This document shows, piece after piece, positions 57,249-64,000 of a stretch of 64,000 nt of DNA. Within the stretch, counting starts at the first letter, position 1, and the number at the start of each line of letters is the position of its first letter. The notes beneath the pieces were generated by a model that was not told the origin of the DNA, ran no database searches, and saw only the letters and a list, made by a program, of their open reading frames with translations. The DNA is from Pseudomonas sp. RIT-562 (lineage in GTDB: Bacteria > Pseudomonadota > Gammaproteobacteria > Pseudomonadales > Pseudomonadaceae), in contig NZ_JAPJIV010000016.1 of NCBI RefSeq assembly GCF_026241895.1, positions 62,001-126,000 on the forward strand, read 5' to 3'. A program made the position numbers and the translations under genes.

Positions 57249-58492
57249 AAATCGCCATTATCGGCAGCGGCATTTCGGGGCTGACCAGTGCCTACCTGCT
57301 CAACCGTCGCCACGAGATCACCCTGTTCGAAGCCAGCGACTGGATCGGCGGGCACACCCACACGGTCGAGGTCACCGTGGACGGTCGCAATTATGCGGTG
57401 GACACTGGTTTCATCGTGTTCAATGACTGGACCTATCCGAATTTCATTCGCCTGCTCGGGCTTCTCGGCGTGCGCTTCAAACCAACGGCCATGAGCTTTT
57501 CGGTGACCGACCCGGACAGCGGCCTGGAGTACAACGGCAACAATTTCAACAGCCTGTTCGCCCAGCGCCGCAACCTGCTGTCCCCCGGTTTTTGGGGCAT
57601 GTTGCGCGACATCCTGCGCTTCAATAAAGAGGCACTGCGCGACCTGGAAGAACAGCGCATCAGCGCCGACATCACCCTGGATCAGTACCTCAAGGCCGGC
57701 GGCTACGGTGAGCGTTTCATCCTGCATTACATAGTGCCCATGGGTTCGGCGATCTGGTCGATGCCCATGGCCGACATGCTCGGCTTCCCACTCCAGGCCT
57801 TCGTGCGTTTTTTCAAGAACCACGGCCTGCTGTCGGTGAGTCATCGCCCGCAATGGCAGGTAATCGAGGGCGGTTCCAGTGCCTATGTGGCACCACTGAT
57901 CGCGCCAATGGCCGATAAGATCCGTACCAACTGTCCGGTCACGCGGGTCGAGCGCGACGAGGAAGGCGTCGTTATCCACAGCGCTGCCGGCATCGAACGC
58001 TTCGATAAAGTGGTGTTCGCCTGCCACAGCGATCAGGCGCTGAAACTGCTGGCCGCACCGACCGTCGCCGAGCAATCGATCCTCGGCGCACTACCCTACG
58101 CCGACAACGAAGTGGTGCTGCATACCGATACCCGGTTACTGCCGGAATCCGAACTCGCCCAGGCCGCCTGGAATTACCGACTCAGCGGTGCTGGCCACAC
58201 GTCAGCCGCCGTCACCTATGACATGAACCTGCTGCAAGGAATCGAAAGCACTACCCGATTCTGCGTCAGCCTGAACCAGAGCGCCGGCATCAGCCCTTTT
58301 AAAGTGCTCGCCAAATATACCTACGCTCATCCGCAGTTCAGCCTGGCCGCCGTCGCCGCCCAGGCTCGCTGGGAAGAACTCAATGGCGCGCACCATACCT
58401 GGTACTGCGGGGCCTATTGGGGCAACGGATTCCATGAAGATGGTGTGGTCAGCGCGCTGCGCGTGGCCGCTGCCTTGGGTGAAACCCTGTGA
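57245..58492 (+). CDS. FAD-dependent amine-oxidase-fold oxidoreductase
   Basis: A 415-aa flavoprotein: KIAIIGSGISGLTSAYLL, then LFEASDWIGGHTHTVEV and VDTGFIVFNDWTYPNFIRLL, the desaturase/amine-oxidase FAD motif, ending HTWYCGAYWGNGFHEDGVVSALRVA. Homologues always occur with DUF1365 and a CFA-like methyltransferase and are thought to dehydrogenate or oxidise methylated fatty acyl chains. Start and stop overlap its neighbours by 4 nt, so the set is made in a fixed ratio. Confidence 0.9.
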   Translation: MKIAIIGSGISGLTSAYLLNRRHEITLFEASDWIGGHTHTVEVTVDGRNYAVDTGFIVFNDWTYPNFIRLLGLLGVRFKPTAMSFSVTDPDSGLEYNGNNFNSLFAQRRNLLSPGFWGMLRDILRFNKEALRDLEEQRISADITLDQYLKAGGYGERFILHYIVPMGSAIWSMPMADMLGFPLQAFVRFFKNHGLLSVSHRPQWQVIEGGSSAYVAPLIAPMADKIRTNCPVTRVERDEEGVVIHSAAGIERFDKVVFACHSDQALKLLAAPTVAEQSILGALPYADNEVVLHTDTRLLPESELAQAAWNYRLSGAGHTSAAVTYDMNLLQGIESTTRFCVSLNQSAGISPFKVLAKYTYAHPQFSLAAVAAQARWEELNGAHHTWYCGAYWGNGFHEDGVVSALRVAAALGETL

Positions 58493-59304
58493 ACAGCGCC
58501 CTCTACAGCGGCTGGATTGCCCACCGGCGATTCAGCCCGCGACACCACCAATTTCGCTACCGGATAGGCTTGCTCTACCTGGACCTCGACGAGCAGGAAA
58601 CAGTACTTGCGCTGTCGCCGCTGGCGGGTCGCAGTCGCCTGGCACCGTTCTCGTTCCGCGAAGGTGATTACCTCAAGGCGTTTACGGGTGGCGGCATGCG
58701 CTTGATCGACGCAGTGCGCCAGCAGGTCGGCCAGGCCATCGGCCATGAACCACAAGGCTCGATCTGCCTGCTGACCCAGGTGCGCAGCTGGGGCCTGGCG
58801 TTCAACCCCGTGAGCTTCTTTTACTGTCACGAAGCCGATGGCCAACTGGCGGCGATCCTCTGCGAAATCACCAATACCCCGTGGCGTGAACGCTACCACT
58901 ACGTGCTCCCTGCCAGAGCACCGGAAAACCTAGCGGATTTCCATCAGCATTTTGCGGTGGCCAAAGCGTTTCACGTGTCGCCGTTTTTGCCCCGGGACCT
59001 TGAGTACCGGATGAGCTTCAGCCCCGCCGCGGCAAAACTCGGCGTGCACATGGCGGACTGGCAAGGCGAGCAGAAGTTGTTCGACGCCACGCTCAACCTG
59101 GAGCGCGAAGTCCTCGATCGCGCCAGCCTGCACCGCTACTTGCGCCGCTTCCCGTGGATGACTGGGAAAACCTGCGTGGCGATTTACTGGCAGGCCGTGC
59201 GTCTGTTGTTCAAGGGTGCCCCCGTTTTTGCTCATCAACCTGCCGATGGCAGCGTTCAAACCGCCACTGCTGTTCCCAAGGACTGCCGCCATGAAATCCC
59301 CTAG
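58489..59304 (+). CDS. DUF1365 protein
   Basis: A 271-aa soluble protein of DUF1365: SALYSGWIAHRRFSPRHHQFRYRIGLLYLDLDE, then SWGLAFNPVSFFYCHEADGQLAAILCEITNTPWRERYHYVL and FHVSPFLPRDLEYRMSF. Several His/Cys are invariant, suggesting a metal or thiol reaction. Members sit between an FAD oxidoreductase and a CFA-like methyltransferase and were linked to furan fatty-acid synthesis in Rhodobacter-type operons. The end overlaps the next gene by 14 nt. Confidence 0.91.
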   Translation: MNSALYSGWIAHRRFSPRHHQFRYRIGLLYLDLDEQETVLALSPLAGRSRLAPFSFREGDYLKAFTGGGMRLIDAVRQQVGQAIGHEPQGSICLLTQVRSWGLAFNPVSFFYCHEADGQLAAILCEITNTPWRERYHYVLPARAPENLADFHQHFAVAKAFHVSPFLPRDLEYRMSFSPAAAKLGVHMADWQGEQKLFDATLNLEREVLDRASLHRYLRRFPWMTGKTCVAIYWQAVRLLFKGAPVFAHQPADGSVQTATAVPKDCRHEIP

Positions 59305-60562
59305 CGTTTCGGCCAAGGCCCCGCTGTTCAATACCAATGGCATCACGGGCCTGTTATTGCGTCGCGGGGTGTTGCGGCAACTGGCGCACCTCAAGCACGG
59401 CCAGCTAGTGGTCGTTGAAGACGGCGAGCGCCAGGTATTCGGCACGCCCGGCAGCCATTTGCATGGTGAAATCCACATTCTCGACGCTGCGGCCTGGGGC
59501 CTGGTGGCGAGCAGCGGTTCGATCGGTGCCGGGGAAGCGTTTATTCATGGGTATTGGAGCTCACCGGACCTGACCGCCGTGGTGCGAGTGTTCGTCAGCA
59601 ACCTCGAAGTGCTGGACTCGCTGGAAGGCGGCCTGGCAAAACTCGGGCGGCCGCTGGTGCGGGGCTTGCACTGGATCAACCGCAACACGCGCAAGGGTTC
59701 ACAGAAGAACATTGCCGCTCATTACGACCTGGGCAATGAGCTGTTCGAGCAGTTCCTCGACCCGACCATGATGTACTCGGCAGCGCAATTCCTGACGCCC
59801 GAGGACACTCTGGAGCAGGCGCAGTTGAACAAGCTGGAGCGAATCTGCCAGAAGCTCGCGCTGAAACCTACCGATCACCTGCTGGAAATCGGCACAGGCT
59901 GGGGCAGCATGGCGCTGTATGCGGCGCAGCAATATGGCTGCAAGGTCACCACCACCACGCTGTCCAAAGAGCAGTTCGCGTTTACCGCGCAACGTATCGC
60001 GGCGCTTGGCTTGCAAGATCAGGTCACGCTGCTGCTGTCCGATTACCGTGACCTCACCGGCCAGTACGACAAGCTGGTGTCGATCGAAATGATCGAAGCC
60101 GTCGGTCACCGCTTTCTACCGACTTACTTCAAGCAATGCGCGCACTTGCTCAAGAGCAACGGGCTGATGTTGTTGCAGGCCATCACCATTCGCGAGCAGC
60201 GCTACGAGCAGGCCAAGGATAACGTCGACTTTATCCAGCGCTACATTTTCCCCGGCGGCGCCCTGCCCTGCGTGCAGAAAATGCTCGAGGTCATCAGCCG
60301 CGACACCGACATGAACCTGCTGCACATGGAGGACTTCGGCCTGCACTACGCCAAGACCCTGCGTCTGTGGCACGAGAACTTTCGCCGAGCGCACAACCGC
60401 TTGGGCGAGTTGGGTTACGACGAGCACTTCCTGCGGCTCTGGGAGTTTTACCTGTGCTACTGCGAAGGCGGCTTTTTGGAACGTACCATCGGCACCGCGC
60501 AAATGTTGTTGGCCAAACCTTCGGCAATCACCGCGCCGCTGCTGGGTCGGTTTAATGCTTGA
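59291..60562 (+). CDS. cyclopropane-fatty-acyl-phospholipid synthase family methyltransferase
   Basis: A 423-aa SAM-dependent lipid methyltransferase. The N-terminal lipid-binding domain (about 1-130) is followed by the catalytic domain: NIAAHYDLGNELFEQFLDPTMMYS, SAM motif LEIGTGWGSMALYAA, SIEMIEAVGH with the bicarbonate-binding Glu region, and FEYCEGGF-type CYCEGGFLE. It adds methylene or methyl groups to double bonds of phospholipid acyl chains at the membrane. In this operon it is the second, stress-regulated type rather than the stationary-phase Cfa. The ATG at 59291 overlaps DUF1365. Confidence 0.92.
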   Translation: MKSPSVSAKAPLFNTNGITGLLLRRGVLRQLAHLKHGQLVVVEDGERQVFGTPGSHLHGEIHILDAAAWGLVASSGSIGAGEAFIHGYWSSPDLTAVVRVFVSNLEVLDSLEGGLAKLGRPLVRGLHWINRNTRKGSQKNIAAHYDLGNELFEQFLDPTMMYSAAQFLTPEDTLEQAQLNKLERICQKLALKPTDHLLEIGTGWGSMALYAAQQYGCKVTTTTLSKEQFAFTAQRIAALGLQDQVTLLLSDYRDLTGQYDKLVSIEMIEAVGHRFLPTYFKQCAHLLKSNGLMLLQAITIREQRYEQAKDNVDFIQRYIFPGGALPCVQKMLEVISRDTDMNLLHMEDFGLHYAKTLRLWHENFRRAHNRLGELGYDEHFLRLWEFYLCYCEGGFLERTIGTAQMLLAKPSAITAPLLGRFNA

Positions 60563-61058
60563 GCGTATTGCCAATGCCGTGTTGTTCCAGCTGGGCTGGT
60601 TCGCCTGCGTAGTAGGCGGCGACAGTTTGTGGTTATTGGTGCCCCTGCTAGCACTGGTGATTCATCTGTTGTGGATAAGTCGCTGGAGCGATGAAGGTCG
60701 CTTGATTCTCAGTGTGGTCCTGCTGGGCACCACGGTGGACAGCACGCTGCGCTGGCTGGGAGTGTTCGACTTCACCGAAGTAGCGCCCTTGATCCCCCTG
60801 TGGTTGATGTTGCTTTGGGCTCTTCTGGCGACGACCCTGCGCCACTGCCTGGCCTGGAGTGCCAGCCCGTGGTGGCTCGCCTGCGTCCTCGGAGGCCTCG
60901 GCGGGCCGCTGTCGTATTACGCCGGCAGCCAGCTGGCAGGCGTGCAGTTTCCGTATGGGCCCGGACCGACGCTGGTGGGTATCGGCCTGCTCTGGGCGCT
61001 ACTGTTCCCGGCGCTGCATTTCATGGCCCGACGACTGGCGTCGCAAACTCCACGTTAA
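60555..61058 (+). CDS. DUF2878 membrane protein
   Basis: A 167-aa inner-membrane protein with about five helices (FQLGWFACVVGGDSLWLLVPLLALVIHLLW, LIPLWLMLLWALLATTL, TLVGIGLLWALLFPALHF). DUF2878 is the usual last gene of SDR-FAD-DUF1365-CFA operons; function unknown, perhaps delivery or flipping of a lipid substrate. It overlaps the CFA-like gene by 8 nt. Confidence 0.9.
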   Translation: MLERIANAVLFQLGWFACVVGGDSLWLLVPLLALVIHLLWISRWSDEGRLILSVVLLGTTVDSTLRWLGVFDFTEVAPLIPLWLMLLWALLATTLRHCLAWSASPWWLACVLGGLGGPLSYYAGSQLAGVQFPYGPGPTLVGIGLLWALLFPALHFMARRLASQTPR

Positions 61059-61111
61059 ACGTCTGTCAGGCCTTTCACATTCGCACGGCCCACTGCCTTA
61101 CACTGCGCACC

Positions 61112-61417
61112 ATGAAAACCATTCCCCTCACACCCGTTGCCGAGCCTGCGGTCACCTGCTCGACCTGCGCGGCCTGCTGCTGTCAGCTCGAAGTCATGCT
61201 GATTACCGACACGGGCGTGCCCGAGCGTTTTATCGACACCGACGATTGGGGTGGGGAAGTCATGCTGCGTCTGGATGACGGCTGGTGTGCGGCGCTGGAT
61301 CGCAACAGCATGATGTGCACGATCTACGAGAAGCGTCCGCTGATCTGCCGGGAATTCGAGATGGGGGCACCGGAGTGCATCGAGGAACGCCGAGGTATTA
61401 CCACGGCGTATCGTTGA
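61112..61417 (+). CDS. YkgJ-family cysteine-cluster protein
   Basis: A 101-aa protein of the YkgJ/UPF0153 zinc- or iron-chelating family: TCSTCAACCCQLEVML near the N-terminus, CAALDRNSMMCTIYEKRPLICREFEMGAPEC near the C-terminus. About nine cysteines in two clusters bind metal. The start ATG at 61112 is 53 nt after the DUF2878 gene with only a weak ribosome-binding site. Function unknown. Confidence 0.87.
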   Translation: MKTIPLTPVAEPAVTCSTCAACCCQLEVMLITDTGVPERFIDTDDWGGEVMLRLDDGWCAALDRNSMMCTIYEKRPLICREFEMGAPECIEERRGITTAYR

Positions 61418-61471
61418 CGGGCGAGCCCTGTGGGGACAGGCGGGCCGTTCCCACAGAAATGATGCGCGGTG

Positions 61472-61990
61472 TTACAGCGGCATTGTGTAATGCAGCGCGT
61501 AGCTTTCAACGCCGTCGTTGTTGCTGCTCAGGCCGGCGTTGGAATAGTGCGTGGCACGAATCCCGACCTCATGACCGCCGGTAAAGCGCAGCCCGAAACC
61601 GATGCGGTCTTCGAACTGGAAGGACTGGCCGATGTTGTTGTCTTCAAGCTGGGTATCCGAGAAGAACGCTACACCCACACCCGCTTCGATGTACGGCTTG
61701 ACGTTCTGGCCGGCAAACTCGTAGACGAAGACAGGCGAGAACGACAGGCTGTTGTTACTGGAAGTCTTGTCACCTTCCCAGTAGGTATAGGCGCCGCTCC
61801 AGAAACCGGTGAGTCGACCGACGTCGGTCTGCCACCAGCTCTTGTCCCAATCAAACTGCATGCCCAACCGGTAGGTCATGGTTGAATCGCTGGTCGCTCC
61901 GACCCCGAACTCCACGCCTGCCGCCTGTGCGGTAAAACTGTGCCCCATTAGTGCGGCCGCAAGCGCGGCCAAGCAGAATAGTCGCTTCAC
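61472..61990 (-). CDS. pagL: lipid A 3-O-deacylase PagL
   Basis: PagL is an outer-membrane beta-barrel that removes the 3-O acyl chain of lipid A, lowering TLR4 recognition and affecting polymyxin response. The catalytic set His, Ser and Glu is in RATHYSNAGLSSNNDGVESYALHYTMPL. WDKSWWQTDVGRLTGFW and FVYEFAGQNVKPYIEAGVGVAFF are close to the P. aeruginosa enzyme. I place the start at GTG 61990 (MKRLFCLAALAAALMGHSFTAQA): AAGGA is 8 nt upstream, and the product is 172 aa, like PagL. The ATG at 61999 overlaps that Shine-Dalgarno. Confidence 0.93.
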   Translation of the reverse strand: MKRLFCLAALAAALMGHSFTAQAAGVEFGVGATSDSTMTYRLGMQFDWDKSWWQTDVGRLTGFWSGAYTYWEGDKTSSNNSLSFSPVFVYEFAGQNVKPYIEAGVGVAFFSDTQLEDNNIGQSFQFEDRIGFGLRFTGGHEVGIRATHYSNAGLSSNNDGVESYALHYTMPL

Positions 61991-62109
61991 TAGAAACATC
62001 CTTTTCCGAACGAATTCGTATGGTTTTTTGGTGTTGCCCATCAGTCACAGCTATAGAAGTCTGCGCATAGTCAGAAGTTCAGACTATTTCGGGACATTTC
62101 ACATTTTTT

Positions 62110-62901
62110 TTACAAGTCGAAACTACGCACAACGCCGGTAGAATTCCAGAGTAATGGCAAGATATTACTGAAATGCCCTGGATCGGCACTGGTCCAGAAC
62201 TGCGCAGCCCGCGCCGGGCCTTCGGCGAGCAGCTCACGTTCGGCCAATAACCGCTGAAGCTGGCGAGCCACTGCAGCGCCGGTATCGATCAGGCTGATAT
62301 GTGGCGCAATCATTTGCTTGAGCAGCGGCTTGAGGAAGGGATAGTGGGTGCAGCCGAGAATGATCGTGTCGCAACCCGCATCAAGCAAGGGTTGGACATA
62401 GCCGAGCAACAGCTTGCACAGAACCGGGCTGTGCAGATCGCCGTTCTCGATCAGCTCCACCAGGCCCGGGCATGGCTGGGTGATCACTCGCACATCGGTG
62501 GCAAAGCGGTCGAGCAATGCAGCGAACTTGGCGCTTTGTAGCGTGCCGGTAGTGGCGAGGACCCCGACCACGCCACTGCGGGTCGCGGCAGCTGCAGGCT
62601 TCACCGCAGGCTCCATGCCGACGATAGGCCACTGCGGATAGTCGCGGCGCAGATCCGCCACGCCTGCCACCGTGGCCGTATTGCACGCCAGCACCAGTGC
62701 CTTGGCGCCCTGCTCCTGAAAAAAACCGGCCATCACGCTGCAGCGCTGGCGAATGAACTCCGGCGTTTTCTCGCCATAGGGAACATTGCCGCAATCGGCT
62801 ACGTACAGCAGTGTTTCGTTAGGCAGCAGACGCTGAATCTCGGCCAGTACCGATAGCCCGCCGACACCGGAGTCGAATACGCCAATTGGCGCCTCACGCA
62901 C
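62110..62901 (-). CDS. murI: glutamate racemase
   Basis: MurI (263 aa) makes D-glutamate for peptidoglycan. Motif FDSGVGGLSVLAEI carries the first acid; the two catalytic cysteines are in VLACNTATVAG and ILGCTHYPFLKP; PYGEKTPEFI is conserved. The start is least certain: GTG at 62901 (MREAPIGVFDSG) overlaps the moeB stop by 8 nt, fitting translational coupling and family length. An upstream ATG at 62973 would add 24 non-family residues inside moeB. Confidence 0.93.
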   Translation of the reverse strand: MREAPIGVFDSGVGGLSVLAEIQRLLPNETLLYVADCGNVPYGEKTPEFIRQRCSVMAGFFQEQGAKALVLACNTATVAGVADLRRDYPQWPIVGMEPAVKPAAAATRSGVVGVLATTGTLQSAKFAALLDRFATDVRVITQPCPGLVELIENGDLHSPVLCKLLLGYVQPLLDAGCDTIILGCTHYPFLKPLLKQMIAPHISLIDTGAAVARQLQRLLAERELLAEGPARAAQFWTSADPGHFSNILPLLWNSTGVVRSFDL

Positions 62902-63649
62902 GGGCAGGACCACAGACCGCGCAGCCCGGGTCCCGCTTGACCCGCAGCTCACGGAAGCGCGTTCCCAGCGCATCGATCAACAACAGGCGGCCCACCAGTG
63001 GCTCGCCAAAACCAGCCAGCAACTTGAGCGCTTCCAGCGCTTGCAGGCTGCCGACCAGTCCCACCAACGGGCCGATGACACCGGCTTCGCTGCAGGTCAG
63101 TTCAGCTTCGCTGCCGTTGCCATACAAGCAGTGGTAACACGGGCTGTCCGTACGCCGCGGGTCGAACACCGACAATTGCCCTTCGAGGCGTATGGCGGCG
63201 CCACTGACCAGGGGTTTTGCGGCGAGCACGCAGGCGGCATTGACCGCTTCGCGAGTGGAAAAATTGTCCGAGCAATCCAGCACCAAGTCCACCGCAGCGA
63301 CTGCGGCAGCCAGGGAATCTTGGTCCAGGGCGGTACGCAGCGCGACGAGTTGGATTTCAGGGTTGATCGCACTCAGTCGACGAATCGCCGAGTCGACCTT
63401 GCTCACGCCGACGCTGTCGGTGTCGTGAATCACCTGACGCTGCAGGTTGGTCAGGTCAACGCTGTCGAAGTCCGCCAGGTGCAGCTCGCCAACGCCTGCA
63501 GCCGCCAGGTATAGAGCGACCGGCGAGCCAAGTCCGCCGAGCCCGATGATCAGTACCCGGCTGGCCTTGAGCCGCAATTGGCCGTCGATGTCGACGTGCG
63601 GCAGCAGAATCTGCCGACTGTAGCGCAACAATTCCTGATCATTCAGCAC
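62894..63649 (-). CDS. moeB: ThiF/MoeB-family adenylyltransferase (molybdopterin-synthase adenylyltransferase)
   Basis: A 251-aa E1-like enzyme that adenylates the C-terminal Gly of MoaD-like sulfur carriers for molybdopterin synthesis. The nucleotide site is IIGLGGLGSPVALYLAAAGVGEL, then DFDSVDLTNLQRQVIHD; DCSDNFSTREAVNAAC and zinc cysteines CYHC and CAVC are present. It may also serve ThiS, since the family overlaps. It starts with GTG at 63649, overlapping the prmC stop, and overlaps murI at its end: prmC-moeB-murI is one operon. Confidence 0.92.
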   Translation of the reverse strand: MLNDQELLRYSRQILLPHVDIDGQLRLKASRVLIIGLGGLGSPVALYLAAAGVGELHLADFDSVDLTNLQRQVIHDTDSVGVSKVDSAIRRLSAINPEIQLVALRTALDQDSLAAAVAAVDLVLDCSDNFSTREAVNAACVLAAKPLVSGAAIRLEGQLSVFDPRRTDSPCYHCLYGNGSEAELTCSEAGVIGPLVGLVGSLQALEALKLLAGFGEPLVGRLLLIDALGTRFRELRVKRDPGCAVCGPARA

Positions 63650-64000
63650 GGCAGGCGCCCCAGGCTGATACGTTCGTGGCCGCCCAGGTCGGTGCGGCTG
63701 TGGACTTCCTCAAAACCGCGGGTCAACAGCAGATCCCGTACGGCGAGGGCTTGATCGTAACCGTGTTCGAGCATCAGCCAACCACCGGAGTCGAGATGAT
63801 TCGGCGCCTGGTCGACGATCAGGCGCAGGTCGTCGAGACCGTCGATGCCGGCAACCAACGCGCTGGCAGGCTCAAAGCGTACATCGCCTTCAGCCAGATG
63901 CGGGTCGGCGCTCGCAATATACGGCGGGTTGCTGATGATCAACTCGAATCGCTGCCCTTCAAGGGCGCTGAACCAATGGCTGCTCAGGACAGTGGCATTG
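63643..64000 (-). CDS. prmC: peptide chain release factor glutamine methyltransferase PrmC, C-terminal part (cut by window edge)
   Basis: PrmC methylates the Gln of the GGQ motif in RF1 and RF2. The last 118 codons are present; the 5' part is outside. The substrate motif NPPYIASADPHL is seen near the edge, followed by DVRFEPASALVAGIDGLDDLRLI, LMLEHGYDQALAVRDLL and GGHERISLGR, all typical of the C-terminal methyltransferase domain. Its stop overlaps the moeB start by 7 nt. Confidence 0.94.
   Translation of the reverse strand, partial: NATVLSSHWFSALEGQRFELIISNPPYIASADPHLAEGDVRFEPASALVAGIDGLDDLRLIVDQAPNHLDSGGWLMLEHGYDQALAVRDLLLTRGFEEVHSRTDLGGHERISLGRLPC

Noticed and set aside
1..64000. CRISPR arrays, tRNA or rRNA genes, insertion sequences, prophage
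   Set aside because: Repeats seen are inverted REP pairs, not regularly spaced direct repeats. No cloverleaf, transposase, integrase or phage protein was found in any frame.

Overview
The window is chromosomal DNA of a Pseudomonas, most likely of the P. fluorescens/P. putida lineage. The evidence is GC-rich coding, Pseudomonas gene orders (rsmI-lpoA-yraN-gmhA, sspB-sspA-petCBA-rpsI-rplM, hpt/upp-uraA, pagL/murI-moeB-prmC), and many REP-type inverted repeats of the kind scattered between genes in this group. Genes are tightly packed. I see no rRNA, tRNA, CRISPR array, IS element or phage gene.

Layout. 1-9 kb is core envelope and housekeeping: RsmI (cut by the edge), the lipoprotein LpoA, YraN, GmhA, a BON lipoprotein, SspA/SspB, the cytochrome bc1 complex and ribosomal proteins S9/L13. 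9-12.6 kb holds an aldo/keto reductase, an LCAD-like acyl-CoA dehydrogenase and a GlxA/AraC-type regulator. 12.6-18.2 kb is a compact accessory cassette: an amino-acid monooxygenase/oxidase-type flavoenzyme, a nitrilase-superfamily amidohydrolase, a membrane protein built from two tandem copies of one domain, and an asparaginase. 18-24 kb returns to core genes (ZapE, TrpS with an extra C-terminal domain, ZapG-like protein, OmpA-like lipoprotein, MBL hydrolase). 24-32 kb is a probable fatty-acid/lipid uptake locus: MalT-type LuxR regulator, DUF1329 and DUF1302 outer-membrane pair, acyl-CoA ligase. 32-43 kb is mixed: a glycosyltransferase/acetyltransferase pair, LysE exporter, 2-hydroxyacid dehydrogenase, RsmC, a yybP-ykoY manganese riboswitch before a GDT1-family Mn exporter, M48 lipoprotein protease, a divergent YedK/HMCES-like protein, an acyltransferase and small conserved proteins.

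43-51 kb carries malate:quinone oxidoreductase with a 737-bp untranslated upstream region, small proteins, a WbuC cupin, purine/pyrimidine salvage (hpt, upp, uraA) and hemH. 51.5-61 kb is a light/oxidative-stress type regulon: a CarH/LitR-like MerR regulator, photolyase, DUF523-DUF1722 protein, renalase-like flavoprotein, Trp-rich small protein, and an overlapping operon of SDR, FAD oxidoreductase, DUF1365, cyclopropane-synthase-like methyltransferase and DUF2878. Six TGTACA boxes sit in the two control regions. 61-64 kb ends with a YkgJ protein, PagL, MurI, MoeB and the C-terminal part of PrmC.

The two most interesting systems are the flavoenzyme-amidohydrolase-permease-asparaginase cassette, which reads as an amino acid to amide to acid pathway of unknown substrate, and the TGTACA-controlled photolyase/lipid-modification regulon, which contains a strongly translated-looking 26-codon ORF between phrB and the SDR gene.
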